Counted from the stretch's first letter, positions 1 to 14,194 are shown. The stretch: DNA of 64,000 bases from Xylogone sp. PMI_703 (GCA_021399445.1 JAJTUQ010000004.1:806001-870000); one strand, 5' to 3'. Notes: a model not told the origin generated them from the sequence alone. Made by a program: numbers and translations.

Positions 1-81
1 GTGATCAGAATGTTTGATTTCTTGATGAATACGGGTGTGGATGGCATCTGTTGCGTAGATAGCTTCTCCCAATGCCTCCAT
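1..81 (-). CDS. Possible 5' end of a gene leaving the left edge
   Basis: An ATG at 81 opens a minus-strand frame without stops to position 1, starting MEALGEAIYATDAIHT. Just upstream on that strand is a CTGAC branch-like motif followed by an ACAG acceptor-like site, so this may be an internal exon. About 27 residues are visible. I do not recognise the product; it could also be chance. Confidence 0.2.
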   Translation of the reverse strand, partial: MEALGEAIYATDAIHTRIHQEIKHSDH

Positions 82-2508
82 TTTAGCTGTCGTCAGAGAA
101 GAGCAAAGCTGTTAGTCTTTCTCGGCTCTTGATATAAAAAATGAGATGCTTTTCGTTGATGATATTAGGCAAATCCAACAGAGTGTGCCATGGTATTTAT
201 ACACTGCCATTGGTTAGGTACAATAAACCGATCCTGCGGGCCAGCTGGTTTCTCTAGGTAACATGAGATTCGTTAAGAATATCGATCAAGCGGTGAGTAT
301 AGTGATTGCCACCCCTTCTTTGCTTGCACATGGTGTTCTGATCCACCTGATTGTTGTGCCGCATATTGTTTCAGTACCCCTCCCTATTATATCATTCAAT
401 GGCCCGCACTTTTCCGTTTTCCACTTTCTTTTTATAGCACATGAAGCCAAGGTAGGGCTGTAAGGCTGTAAATACGGAGCATAAATGATCTACAAGGTAA
501 CCCATTTCTTGGCATCTCTTGAGCTCTGGCCAGGCCTGTATAAGGATTGGGCGAGCTGAAAAGCATATATATTTTCAATGAAGCGCTATTGTTCAGTCCC
601 AGGCCCTCAAGCATAGGTAATTTGCTTATTCTTTCCATTGAGGCCTGGATGGCTTGGCGCTGGTTAAAGGAATATTGCGCGCATAAATATCATCTCTGAG
701 TTATTGATGGGGCTCCTCGTCTGTGCTACGGCATCTGGCTTGCTTTTACGTTCTGTTCATAGCAAGCATCGATCAGCGTTTTGGTATTCTAGGCTGGCTA
801 CGCCTGGCCCGGGGCCGGGTGTATAATGCTCTAGAGTATCTCAGTAGTCAGTGTTTCGACCCGTTCCGCGAAGATAGCGCAGCCCCGCACATTGGCTAAG
901 TCAGAGGATTCTACCTCTAATAACTGTGATACTAGTTATGACTCCGCATATATCTGATTGAATGAATCAATAAACATGGCTACTGATGAGCTCAAGCGGT
1001 ATACTACAATTCAAATCTTGAGTATGTATACTTAATTGCAAATGGCAGAGTTATTCCGTTCGTTACCAGGTTATGTCCAAACATGCCTTTTGTTTCCTAA
1101 CCTTAACGGGATGCGGCTGCATTCAAAACCAAAAATGACTGAACCCTTGAACATATTTGTATGTCTGTATTATAACAAGCACACACACTAATATTAGGTC
1201 ATATATATCTGTATATAGCAAATCCTAAGCTGGTCAAGGGCTTGATTGGCTAATCTAGGAGATCGACACGTAGCTTTAACTGGCTACCACCCCCGCAGTC
1301 GGTAGGTTACCCAGTCACTGCCTCACATGAGCTGTGAAGCTTGGTCTTATTCTGACGGAAGTGCACTTTCCCGCTGGATCTGCATATGCTTCCCGTGCGT
1401 ATCGAGGTATCTAAAGACTTGGGAGCACTCTGTCTTAGAAAAGTGGCCTAGAACGTCTACCCTGGAGATTTCCATGCCCCCCCTCACACTACAGCCGAGG
1501 ATTCGTATCAGCTATGCTTGCAGCATCCTATAGAAACTTGAAAAAATCAATTTTGTATTACTTGGTACAATCTATGTTGATCTACATCTGAATCAGCATC
1601 ATGATCTCGATGATTTAGCCCTATCATGACAAATTAGTACTGGAGTAAGTTTCAAAACCCGGAGAGAGGTAGGTCAATGAAGATACAGTTAATATCATAA
1701 ACGCCAATCTCGTCAACAAATAGAGACGGGTGAGGATGGTAGATTGTGACGCGAGTTTTGGTAGGTATGCCAATACGGAGCTGATGATCTGCGTGGCTGG
1801 CTGGACGTGTAGTGTGTGAGAAGGTGGATAAGCGGTCTCTTTGTGTCGACTGTTGATTTGATGCCTTATCTGGTGAGGATTTTATGGCACCGGAACAAGA
1901 ATTACTCTGTGTGTGATCTATGGTTCCGCCTTCAAGATGTAGGCGCATTATTAGTGCGTGTGAGCGCTTATTCAATTCTCACGGGCCGTTCCCGGAGGCT
2001 TGTCGCCGCGACAAGCCCCAGCTAGCTGAAGTATGGCGTTCAATTGCACAGCTACTCCCCCAAAGCATTCCGACACATACTTTCCAATAGTATCTATAGG
2101 ATTTGAAACAAGATTGTCTATATCGCGAATCCATCCAGTCGAAAACAAGTAAATTGTTGCATATCAACCAAGATCACAAATTTTCGAGAAGATATGTCTT
2201 TTCTAAGAGCCGATTCGCCAGCCTTACTCTTGACGTCCAACATTCTACTTGGTTCAGGCTTATTACCTTTCTTATTGGTTTCATAGCTAAAACTTGAGCC
2301 CAGTTTACTCATAGTTACTCGGTCATAGATTATGAGGTTCAGACTCAACATAAGCACATAATTCCAAGGCTCATATTATCAGATATCATAGCAATGAAAT
2401 ATATTTTATCCAATAATAAATTATCTTTAAGGAGTGATGTCTTCATAAACTCATATATTCATGTCCCTTCTTCAACGATAGGTTTCTTTTTCATACAGCA
2501 GATGTGGC
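82..2508. other. Long intergenic stretch, no supported gene
   Basis: Only short overlapping open frames on both strands are present, none with a recognisable domain. The longest (1652-1975, minus) has no motif I can identify. I see no tRNA, repeat or transposon end. Confidence 0.5.
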
Positions 2509-4639
<2,131 letters not shown>

Positions 4640-5599
4640 TTAGAAATAATTGTTAGTTATAGAGAGAACTGGAAGAGTGCGGTTAAAAACTAACTCTTCA
4701 AACCTATCGCAATGAATCCACTTTCCATGACTCTCCTCGCCCAGTCCACCTGCAAGCACAAGTGTTCTGCTTCCTTCCTCCGTTGTCTTACAGATGGACA
4801 CACGTATTAAGAAAATGACCGTCTGTGACAGCAGCCCAGTTGACCAGTTTCGTGTCAGATCCGACTTACACGCACCCGGACAAGAATAGTTGACCACCAC
4901 TTCGCACTTTCCATCTGGTGTGGTACATAATTTCGTGATCTCATTGATGGCATATATCAAGAGTAGTTTGGAGGTACCATATCTGTCCCAGTCACGCGGT
5001 TCATTCAAGGCCTTCATGATATCTGGTGCTTCTTGCCATGCTTCTCCATCGCTGACATACTGATGACCTCTAGAGGCAACAATGCTCAGACGTGCAGTCC
5101 AATCAGGAGTCTTTGATGATTCGCGTAACTTAGGTAGAAGGAGCAACGCAAGGAGAGTGGTCGACAAGAAGTTCACTTCCAGTGTCTCATCCCATCCATC
5201 GCCCGTTGGATGAAACAGTTTGTGTGACACGGCTGCGTTGAGGATTGCAATGTCTAGGGTTTTAAGCTCGTCATTCACCCGATTTGCAAATTTCTGCACT
5301 GAAGAGAAAGAGGTGAGGTCGATAAGCCAGACATCGATCTTTGGCTGTCTCCCTTTGAGATCGGCTTCAGTAAGACTGGATAATATATTTTGCTTCGCAG
5401 CATCTCCCTTAGCTTGGGAGCGCACTCCCAGAATCACACGGGCTGCTCCTAAACGTACAAAGTGTCGTGATGCTTCAAGGCCGAGTCCGCCACTTGCACC
5501 AGTAACTAGAACGGTTTTACCAGCTATCGATGACTGTGGCAAAGACTTAAGCGGAGGAGCAGAAAATCTGTTTCGAAGAAAGAACAGTAGTGTACTCAT
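4640..5599 (-). CDS. Short-chain dehydrogenase/reductase (SDR)
   Basis: NAD(P)-dependent oxidoreductase of the classical SDR superfamily, single exon. From the ATG at 5599 it is 319 residues. An in-frame upstream ATG at 5686 would add 29 residues (a Cys/Ser-rich extension without SDR character), so I prefer 5599. Seen in order: a hydrophobic N-terminal patch (MSTLLFFLRN), the Rossmann glycine motif TGASGGLGLE, the NAA structural motif (LNAAVSHK), the catalytic Ser region (SIVASRGHQ), and the catalytic YGTSK (YxxxK). Length and layout fit fungal WW-oxidoreductase/retinol-dehydrogenase-like SDRs. The substrate is unknown. It lies near a Zn2Cys6 regulator and an acyltransferase, which hints at specialised metabolism, but spacing is wide and no core synthase is present. 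Confidence 0.88.
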   Translation of the reverse strand: MSTLLFFLRNRFSAPPLKSLPQSSIAGKTVLVTGASGGLGLEASRHFVRLGAARVILGVRSQAKGDAAKQNILSSLTEADLKGRQPKIDVWLIDLTSFSSVQKFANRVNDELKTLDIAILNAAVSHKLFHPTGDGWDETLEVNFLSTTLLALLLLPKLRESSKTPDWTARLSIVASRGHQYVSDGEAWQEAPDIMKALNEPRDWDRYGTSKLLLIYAINEITKLCTTPDGKCEVVVNYSCPGACKSDLTRNWSTGLLSQTVIFLIRVSICKTTEEGSRTLVLAGGLGEESHGKWIHCDRFEELVFNRTLPVLSITNNYF

Positions 5600-6584
5600 A
5601 GTGTATATTAGCTTTTTAAAGAATTCGTAGTTTGACGGGCACTGAGAGATGGAAAGACTACAAAACGGAGTATGCTGGATTTTCATGTTTATATACTGAA
5701 AGGTAGAGAGCGTTCATAGTTTATTACTAGATATTCTTGACCCATATTATTCCTGTAGTCCAAGCAGTATGTCATCAATTACCTTTTCTGGTAACTTTGA
5801 ATCAGCTTCGTATAACCTATCTAGAAAAGATAATTTCTGCTATTGCGTTCGAGTCAGATTTGAATCTTGCCTCTCATCTCGACTCTTCGGTGACTTCCAC
5901 CATGACTCTTGGCTGTCCTACCTAATTAGGAATAGTATCGTAAGCAAAGTGCATACCCGCCATGCTATTGGTCTATTGGCGATCCACTATCCGTCTTCCT
6001 TCCACCGCGAAGCAACCGATCGTACTAAGGGGAAAGGATAGTTCAACAACTTCCGCCACAGCTCTTTCATCTCAACTATCTCCCATTGCTATCTATCCAC
6101 CTGGATTTTATGCAACTCCCAACAATCAAGCGACACAATCCGTGATAATAAGTACGAATTTCAAGATAATGCCCAGGCGCCACCCTGTCGAGGTATGCAC
6201 ATTCCATGCATGCAGCAATTATCAGTCATGGGATATCTACATGCTTACATTAAGACTAGGTTTCTCATGGTAGGAAGGATGATTGGACAGGCAAGACGGA
6301 CCCCACAGAAAGAAGGCGGATACAGAATAGATTGAATCAAAGAGCATTCAGTGGGTCCGCCCATTCCCCTATGGATCTTCCAGCAAAGTCACTACTGCAC
6401 CTGCTGAAGATTCTCTGCTTGCTAATACTCGCTCTCATATCTGATACTTGTATTAGGGCTGCGTAAAGCCGCTGAAGAAGACTCTCTCCTGAATGAGCGA
6501 TCTGTTAACAGAAGGGCATCTCGGCCAGCCGGCCCCGTCTCGGTGGAATATCCACGTCATACAACCGTCTTGTTTAAAATACGT
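5600..6584. other. Intergenic stretch
   Basis: This separates the divergently oriented SDR (minus) and DUF3425 (plus) genes. Short open frames at 5737-6273 have no recognisable domain. In particular I found no basic-leucine-zipper segment that could belong to the DUF3425 gene downstream. Confidence 0.4.
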
Positions 6585-7364
6585 ATGCCTAAAAAGCTCC
6601 CTATAGATCATCAGCAGTCGGCGGCGACAGAGAGTCTACCTATACGTTCCTCGCATCCCAAGAGCAAGGTTGATCCACCTAGCTCTCTCTACTTTCCACT
6701 AACTCAGGATCACAAACTCCTCTACGTTATCGCACTAAACGTCTCTCGGGCTGTTCTCACAAACTACTCCATCATCTCCCGCATAGCCTCTCTCTCTTCC
6801 TCTAGTGCATGCTGTTCTAAGCGCCGCCTACTTCCACCTCCCCCCACCAATTCACAATCAAACCTGCCTCACCAACACAATACCTGTTCCGATTCATATA
6901 CACTGCCTCCCTCGCTTTATCCAACCCAGCTCCAACAACAAGTCCCGCACTTCGGGTGGATCGACCTCTTTCCCTTCCCGCAGCTACGGGATAACATAAT
7001 TCTCTGCTTCGAAAATGACTACATAGATGAAGATACCCTAGTCACAGACTTGATAGGCACCATGTTCGACCACTTTACCTGTGAAGGAAACCCTTCGAAT
7101 GATGCAACCGGGTTGGGACACAGCGATGATAGTAGTAGTTATAACTCCCTTAACCCTGCAACCGACGATACGGAAAGACCTTTAGGACGCGAGGAACTGG
7201 GCATAATTGCGTGGTCTGACCCGTGGGATATCAGTGGCTGGGAGCTTACAGAGACATTCGTGAGGAAATGGGGATTCTTATTGAGAGGCTGCGCCGAGAT
7301 ACTCGCTCAGACAAATGTATGGAGAGCTATTAGGGGAGAGGATCCACTAGTTGTACAGGTATGA
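6585..7364 (+). CDS. DUF3425 domain protein (bZIP-family relative without bZIP)
   Basis: About 259 residues from the ATG at 6585 (the frame is open upstream, without another ATG). The protein carries the fungal DUF3425 pattern: a helical segment (LLYVIALNVSRAVLTNYSII), a low-complexity loop, then the conserved block LPPSLYPTQLQQQVPHFGWI, DLFPFPQLRDNI, the SDPWDISGWELTETFVRKWG region and LLRGCAEIL. DUF3425 usually sits behind a bZIP DNA-binding region in ascomycete regulators. None is visible here, so this is either a naturally bZIP-less member or an N-terminally truncated gene. The C-terminus ends near a possible splice donor (CAG|GTATGA at 7360), so a further 3' exon is possible. A Zn2Cys6 regulator follows on the same strand. 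Confidence 0.75.
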   Translation: MPKKLPIDHQQSAATESLPIRSSHPKSKVDPPSSLYFPLTQDHKLLYVIALNVSRAVLTNYSIISRIASLSSSSACCSKRRLLPPPPTNSQSNLPHQHNTCSDSYTLPPSLYPTQLQQQVPHFGWIDLFPFPQLRDNIILCFENDYIDEDTLVTDLIGTMFDHFTCEGNPSNDATGLGHSDDSSSYNSLNPATDDTERPLGREELGIIAWSDPWDISGWELTETFVRKWGFLLRGCAEILAQTNVWRAIRGEDPLVVQV

Positions 7365-7789
7365 TTATTGTTTCTTCGAGTCAAGCCTCAGGTATTCGAC
7401 TCTTTTGAAAGAGAAATATAAAAGGCAGCATAAGAGCTGGGTTTATAGGGTTGGCCTGACCCACTAGTATCACTACGAATGTGTAACTTACTATGCGCTC
7501 ATGTTTAATTACAAAGCTCCTACGGGGGCCATGTTGAAAATCATAATGACTCGTAAGTTCTTTGTATTGTCTGATATTCTTGTCAAGATGCGATTGGGAG
7601 ACATTCTGCAGAAGGCACCACAGGATGCGTGGATGAAAGCAATTACTCAGCATGACCTTGAATGCTTTGGTGCTAAAATTTGTTTCGGCTAATCGGGTGA
7701 GGAACCTCTACAGCCAAGCCGCTGATTCCCTTTAGTCCTTCTACCACACCGTACCTGCATCACGACATGAGCAAACGTGATTAAAGGAT
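7365..7789. other. Intergenic stretch between two regulator genes
   Basis: No recognisable feature. Small open frames exist on both strands but resemble nothing known. Confidence 0.4.
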
Positions 7790-9244
7790 ATGTATCATCG
7801 GAGAGCATGTGATCGATGCTACAGATACAAGGAAAAATGTGACTTCGAAGGCGATACCCAAATATGTACTCTTTGTAGACGCTCAGGATCAATCTGCAAG
7901 ACATTGCGTTCGCGACTTCGTCAGGGGAGACCGCCACATCCAAAGCACTTTGATTCAAATACCTCTGTCCAAGTATGGGATATTCGGAAAGCTTCAGTTG
8001 ACTCGAATCGAAGCCATGATCTCGCCAAGCACCATGGACAACTGTCCACGACTGTGGGCACGATCCAGAAACTGAACACTTATCAGACGTATCAAACACC
8101 TGCATTAAGCTTAAGCTTAAGTATTTATGACATCGAAAATGCGGATGAGATTTACCAATGGTCACCATGGTTGGTCCAAAAATTCTACGCAATATATAAT
8201 ATCTTCATGCTTGGTCCTACCTTCGCCCCGACATTTCGCGCTGCCATCCAGCAATCTTACATATGCTCACCTACCCTCTTACACGATGTCCTCACAGCCA
8301 TCTTCACGGCAATTAAACGGGCTCGATATGTTGTAGATCCCTCAGATCTTTCGGATGTTGCTAAAGGAGCAAGATCACTACAAACTCTTCGGACTGCACG
8401 AATTGGTAGTGCTCAAGACGCGCTACCTATCCTGGTTCTAGGACAGACTTTGGCAGCTTTTGACTTCCTTACTAATTGCATCGGATCATCGTTGATTTTA
8501 CGCTATTCTCTTTCTTCGGTTCAACCTTGGTATGAAGAGCTTTTGAGGAATCCAACATTTGATCCCGTCACCGTCACGCCAATCTTCTGGGATACGATAT
8601 CATGCCTGGTCAAGTGCGAGATCCCAGTAGTAAGGTTCCGCCCGAGCAAACCTCATACGGTTGATCGTTTGGCAGGGTTATGCACAACTTTACTACCTCT
8701 CTTCTATGACCTATGCGCAGCTAATAACAAGCTCAAACGATTACGAGCCTCGGGTGTTCCTGTTGATATCACTACTATTGAGCGAATACAGAAAAAACTG
8801 CTCTCATGGACGCCGAAAGAATCGCAGGATATCACTACTACCTTTTCCAAAGAGGAGATATTGGGAATGAAGACTCAAGCTCTGATGTATCAGACTGCGG
8901 GACTGCTTGTCGCTCACCGCGCATTGAATCCAATCGGCAAAGGTGATGACATTGCCACCTTGTACGCAAACAAAATTAAGTCTGAATTCTTGAAATCATT
9001 AACATTGGCCGGACCGAGTACAAGAGTCCATCACGTTGCTTTCCCCATCTTAATGGCCTCGCTGGAGATTACCAATGTTCCGGAAGATATATGGGAGAAT
9101 ATCACTTTACTAACGATTGCACCGGAGGTATTTACGAAGATGAAAGATTTCATTGGATATGTCTGGACAGAAAGATCGCGTGGCTTTGTGGGTTATATTT
9201 CGGAGTTGGTAGACCAAGGACCGGATTTTGTTGTTATACCTTGA
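7790..9244 (+). CDS. Zn(II)2Cys6 transcription factor
   Basis: Single-exon, 484-residue fungal binuclear zinc cluster regulator. The cluster is at residues 7-36: CDRC, six residues, C, then C..C and a final C (CTLCRRSGSIC). A basic stretch follows (SRLRQGRPPHP). The remainder is helical and resembles the C-terminal regulatory region of cluster-specific Zn2Cys6 proteins; no separate dimerisation coiled coil is obvious. The ATG at 7790 places the zinc cluster at the extreme N-terminus, normal for this class. It is co-directional with the acyltransferase gene 0.8 kb downstream and may control it or the neighbouring SDR, but no palindromic CGG operator was convincingly found. Confidence 0.9.
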   Translation: MYHRRACDRCYRYKEKCDFEGDTQICTLCRRSGSICKTLRSRLRQGRPPHPKHFDSNTSVQVWDIRKASVDSNRSHDLAKHHGQLSTTVGTIQKLNTYQTYQTPALSLSLSIYDIENADEIYQWSPWLVQKFYAIYNIFMLGPTFAPTFRAAIQQSYICSPTLLHDVLTAIFTAIKRARYVVDPSDLSDVAKGARSLQTLRTARIGSAQDALPILVLGQTLAAFDFLTNCIGSSLILRYSLSSVQPWYEELLRNPTFDPVTVTPIFWDTISCLVKCEIPVVRFRPSKPHTVDRLAGLCTTLLPLFYDLCAANNKLKRLRASGVPVDITTIERIQKKLLSWTPKESQDITTTFSKEEILGMKTQALMYQTAGLLVAHRALNPIGKGDDIATLYANKIKSEFLKSLTLAGPSTRVHHVAFPILMASLEITNVPEDIWENITLLTIAPEVFTKMKDFIGYVWTERSRGFVGYISELVDQGPDFVVIP

Positions 9245-10063
9245 GGGGCATGGGAAAAGGTTTCATCATGGAATTTGAGTAATGTTTATTATCTAATATA
9301 GAGGATCATGTATCCATACGGGGGTAGATGTACATTTAATATTGTACTTTTAATGCAAATAAGATCGAGAACTATAATGACGCATAGCGGGAGAGAGTGG
9401 GACACCGGATTACCTTAAGTCTGGATACTAGATAGCAACAGAACGTTCTATTACAATAATACATCAACTCACTGACAAAACAAAACAGATATCGCAGGCC
9501 TGGGAGTGTTACATTCGCAAAATGTCTAGCCAGAGCAAAGGGAGGCGCCTTAACCCAAATGGGAAGCAACCCTCCGGTGGGGCGCTGTGGCTTTTTGTTA
9601 CGGGTCATCTCAAGTCCACGGGCACGGTAACTAAACGCCAGGCTAATGACTAATAATAAATAATACAAATATCCGCCGTCAACACGGTATTTGACGAACA
9701 ATCGTCTCTTGTATGTTGTGGCATTGTGTACCAAGCTTAGCTTTGCTAGGAAGAATTTCTCCGGTTACATGCACGAGCTAGGGGATCCTGGAACTGTATT
9801 ACCAGTTATTTAAGATCCCGGAACCAAATCAAAATATTCGTCGAATTCTAATCATCGCAGATTTTTATTTATCAGGCCTCCCTTTTCGCGTGGACAAGTC
9901 ATAGATATCAACGGATAGTCTATTTTCTCACCAGATCATTGAGCAAATACATCCCAACTCACCTGCGTTCACAAAGCTCTGATCTAGAGAATACGTTGGG
10001 CAATATAATAGCACTCGTGCGGTCATAACTTCAGCATGTGGTTCTTTTCATCAAAAGCTTCCC
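9245..10063. other. Intergenic stretch upstream of the acyltransferase
   Basis: No supported gene. A minus-strand open frame at 9372-9734 shows no domain. This stretch presumably holds the promoter of the acyltransferase. Confidence 0.4.
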
Positions 10064-11529
10064 ATGGAGAAAACTATCTACGTGCGGCAAGTAAGACTAT
10101 CCCACCGTAGGATATTATCATCGCATTGTTGACGGTGTAGCTGTCAGGTCCCAATGAGCGTCGATGTATTGCTCGTGAATCTCTTGGATTCTACACTGTT
10201 CTGATGGTAGGAGGCATCTATCACTTCTCAGAGCCAGCAGATACGTCATCTATCTCCACCTATGCCTATGCTTTGCGACAATGTGTAGAGCGACACCCCC
10301 AGCTAAGCAGTATCATTGCTGATACGGAAAGCAATTCTCCCTACTATGAATTCTGCCCTCGCCTTGACTTGAGGAATCATATTCAACTACTCGAGAAAAG
10401 TGATCATGGCAACGAGGTCGAAACCATAGAAGCCATCCTACCAGGAGTTCTTGATGCATCGTGGCCATCGACTATCCCAGATTGGAGAATTGTTGTCTTA
10501 CCATTCTCTCATCAGAGAAGCTTCATAGGATTCTGTTGCTCCCACGCCCTGGGAGATGGGATGTCTGGAATAGCATTCCACAAAACCTTTCTTGCCGCAC
10601 TACAAGAACGGCGCGTTGAGAACGACCTTGTGTGCACACCAACATTGAAGCAACTGACGCCGCCTTTTGATACTCCCAAGAATCTTCCAATTTCATGGTC
10701 CTTCCTTCTCTCACCGCTACTTGGAGCATATCTTCCGAAATGGCTCGCATCTTGGCTGGGATTCAAAGCTTCAACAAGTGCTGTTACATCGGGTACCTGG
10801 ACCGGACCACGAGTGTTTTATCATCGTGAATTATTCCGGACTGGAATACAAATACTCACCATTGATGCGAGTTCCATTGATAAAGCGCTGAAAATATGCA
10901 GAATGCATAACGCGAAACTAACAGCACTATTTCACCAACTGATCAACACAGCTTTGTTAGAATCACTTCCTCAATCTACCAATATCGATAATCTTGTTGC
11001 ACAGACTGCAATGAACATGCGTGATGCCGCTGGCATACCAAAATACCAAATGGGCAATTTTTCTTCTATTGTCTCACAAAATTATCCAACGTCAAATATA
11101 AACAAGAAAATCGACTGGGTGCTGGCAAGGTCAGTGACTGAGGAACTCGCAGCAAGAGCAAAGACTCTTCAAGATCAGCCAGTTGGTTTACTTCGATACT
11201 TGACGGACGTACGCGCGTGGGTCTTGTCGCGGCTTGGTAGTGGGCGGGATTGTTCATACGCAGTCAGCAACCTCCTTAGCTTTCAATCATCAACTCCCTT
11301 AAAGCGATGCTCCATAACAGAGATGTTCTTCAGTCAACCAGCAGATGTCATCTCTGGCCCGTTGACATTCAATGTCGTCAGTGTTGGTGGTGGCCCTATG
11401 TCTATCGCAGTTAGCTGGCAGATGGGGGCCTTGAGTGTGGGTTCGAATGAGGATGAGATAGCATTTGTGAAAACCGTGTGCCAGAAGATAGAGCGTGGTT
11501 TTGCTCAGTTAGCTTCTGATAACAGCTGA
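10064..11529 (+). CDS. Alcohol O-acetyltransferase-like protein (condensation fold)
   Basis: BAHD/condensation-fold acyltransferase of the fungal alcohol-acetyltransferase type, 471 residues in my model. It has a 27-nt first exon (10064-10090), a 50-nt intron (GTAAGA..GTGTAG), then 10141-11529. Adding the small exon restores the family's N-terminal block NERRCIARESLGFYTVLMV, which is conserved upstream of the first ATG of the long open frame at 10204; an in-frame TAG at 10138 rules out plain extension. The catalytic HxxxD-type motif reads SHALGDGMSG. Near the C-terminus is FNVVSVGGGPMSIAVSWQ, the usual closing strand segment. It is expected to transfer an acyl group from acyl-CoA to an alcohol. 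The substrate is unknown. Confidence 0.82.
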
Positions 11530-13021
11530 ATTGCTGCTATGGTGAGAAAAGGCATATTTACTGCCCAAGATTCTCTTCTCTTCGCAAAATAATATGTCAT
11601 TATAAGATTAATTAAGAGTGTGGAGATTGGTGGATTACTATATTTCATATATTTTGAACGCTTTCTTGTATAGACCTTAAATGTGGACTAAGAGCAGTAG
11701 TACCATGATAATCAATGTGTTCTATATCCAAAGGCATATGAACCACCCTATTTTACTAATTTGCTATTTTAACTTTAGACAGGCTTAACCTCAGATGGAG
11801 AGGTGCACATACGATCTACGCATAGCCATATCAAACCACATTCATCTATTATATCCACTTAGATACGCAAGGTGTTTTCCTTCCGCCGGTGAATATGGCT
11901 CGCTCTCATGCAACTTCAGGATGAGGGTATCTCAAGTACATACGTGGCTCATTTGAATTATGTACAATCGTTTGAGCCTTGTGAGTTTCGCTAATGCTTA
12001 ATACTTCAATGAATAGGTCAGATTTCTACGCTAATGGCTTGCACAATTGAGAGCAGATCTTTGCATAAGACCGAGCCCAGGGAAGAGGATAATTGTTCCG
12101 ATCATCATCGCAGATAAAACGCGTAGGCAGACACGCGTAGATTAGTAGATGGTGCCATTCTAGTGTGTCGTCACGGTAATTCGAAAAGCAAAGCATACTG
12201 CCTGTCTGTAAACCTCACAGCATAGGGAGTTCCGAAATGGGAGTATCACACAGCAATCGTTTACGCCGATATGACAGGACACAGAGATTTTATGATAAAC
12301 ATCAGGATGATCTCTGATTCAACTATTTCACGTCTTGAAGTGGTGTCTAGGTTGGCTAGAGAAGTATTCTGCGATGACTACAGCATACTTATTAATGTTG
12401 TCTACACTTTTACAATGGTAAGTTTATTGACTGTAGTGGCTGAGGAGAATTTGAAATTTCAGTAGTGGTTTGACCGCCCACACTTGCCTCGGCTGGGACA
12501 AATCCATACCACCAATTATTTGACAAATTCAGCTATTGGGTCAATGTAAACAATTATTGGTTGCCAAGCATCCGCTTTTGGCATAAATGGGCTGAGTTCT
12601 AGAACGCCGGTGTCTTAAATGCTACGAGTGGTCGTCGCGTCTAGACCGATTTGAATTTACTTGCTGTCCATCGGAGATTAGCGAATGTCTGGCCCAACAA
12701 AGTGGCTGGCTAGCAATGGAATTTCAATAGTTCTTTTGATCTAAGTGGATATGAGCACAGCTATTCGGTGAATGTGTATAGACTTAAATGCTATAAACAG
12801 TTTGGCGGCTGTGTCTACATTGCTGTTCTTAAACTGGACGTCAGAATTAGACTTAGAGCTCTCAATATTCTCTATTGCCACAAAAATTGAGGATCACGAA
12901 GAATCCGGCACAAAAATGCAAGCATGGATTGTATATAAGTAAAGAGTCTCCTATTAGCTTTTATCACTTCAACCAAGTCTCTCTTTTGCGTTGTGTTGTA
13001 CTGTATTTGAAATTAATAGTC
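11530..13021. other. Intergenic stretch, about 1.5 kb
   Basis: No coding signal, repeat or RNA gene that I can support. The last part precedes the secreted protein gene and is moderately A+T-rich. Confidence 0.4.
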
Positions 13022-14194
13022 ATGCTCTCAACTTCCCTTCTTTTCACTGGCTTACTTGCTAGCAATGTTGCAGCGCTCCCACATGTATTTGAGAAGAAAG
13101 ATACTTGTGCCCACGACAATCTTTTGAGATGTTTTCTTGGTTCGACAGCAAATGCAATTGACTATTGCGGTGTTTTGGCACCTTCCACCACTACTGTAGC
13201 AACAGTTATTGCCACTGTGTAATGTTTCGCTACATAGGAAAATGTAGCTTATGTGCTGACCAAATATCAAACAGCTCTACCACGGAAACCATAACGGTCA
13301 TTACAACAGGAACTGAGACCATTACTCAAACGATTCTCACGACAGAGGTGATCCCAACTACAGTAGCTACAGTCACCGTCGACGCAGCCCACGCACTTGA
13401 TAAGCGCTCGCTTCTTCCTCCTCCAAAATGCTTGGGCACAACATACCTCGCATCTCGCATAACATCAGCTTGTTCATGCATTGGCGTGCCAGCTGTTACG
13501 GTGTCTGCTACCTTTACTGTCTCAACTGATACAGTTACTTTTGTAAGCCTTCCACAGACCTCGGCAACATGCCGGACTCCACAATTCTAATCGAATATCA
13601 CAGACTTCCGAGTATGACTCAACAGCGACCGTCGATGTAACAGCGACAGAAATCGACACCATCACAATCTATTCATCTGTGACCACAACTGAAACTACAA
13701 CTTCCACTACAACCGAGACTGAAACCGCATCTGCAACTGCAACTGCAGTCTGCCCTCCTCCACAACCAGATGAAGTGATTTCCAATGCCGGTTTCGAATG
13801 CGGTGGTCTTGGTGCATGGTCTACGCCTGAGGAAGGCCTAGCAGAGGTCATTTCACCAGGTATCAACAGCAACTTCATGCTCCACACTCAATCAGCCGAC
13901 ATGACGGCCATAAGCCAGACATTGAATACTGTCAGCGGGCAGGCGTACTGGGTCGATTTCGACGTGAATGTCGTGGAGAATGACAGTGTGTCCGACCTTC
14001 CTTGGTACTGGTATGTTAGCAGTGATGATTACGACGTCGGGTTCGCAGACAATGCGGGCTCAATGCATGTTAGGGGTGGGTTCATTGCTGATAGCGAGAG
14101 GGATCATATTTTCATACAATATGGTGGTAATGCTGATTTCTACTTTGATAATTTCGTTTTGACTCCGTTTGATATTAATAATCCGGAGAAATAA
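13022..14194 (+). CDS. Secreted Thr-rich protein with C-terminal CBM-like sandwich domain
   Basis: Three-exon model: 13022-13218, 13275-13542 and 13604-14194 (introns 56 and 61 nt, GTAATG..CAG and GTAAGC..CAG; branch-like GCTGAC and TCTAATC), giving 351 residues with all phases consistent. It has a signal peptide (MLSTSLLFTGLLASNVAA), a Cys-containing N-terminal segment, repeated Thr/Val tracts (likely O-mannosylated), a dibasic LDKRS site typical of Kex2 processing, then more Thr repeats. The C-terminal region begins VISNAGFECGGLGAW, resembling the start of carbohydrate-binding CenC-like beta-sandwich domains, and ends FYFDNFVLTPFD. Probably a cell-wall or extracellular adhesin-like protein; no GPI signal is seen. 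Not a recognised named family. Confidence 0.75.

Noticed and set aside
1652..1975. 107-codon minus-strand open frame
   Set aside because: Longest frame in the left intergenic region but no signal peptide, domain or splice context; overlapping frames on the other strand are similar in length.
5220..5630. 136-codon plus-strand open frame
   Set aside because: Antisense to the SDR gene; no domain.
7689..8192. 167-codon open frame on the minus strand
   Set aside because: It lies antisense over the start of the Zn2Cys6 gene, has no domain, and is explained as a shadow frame.
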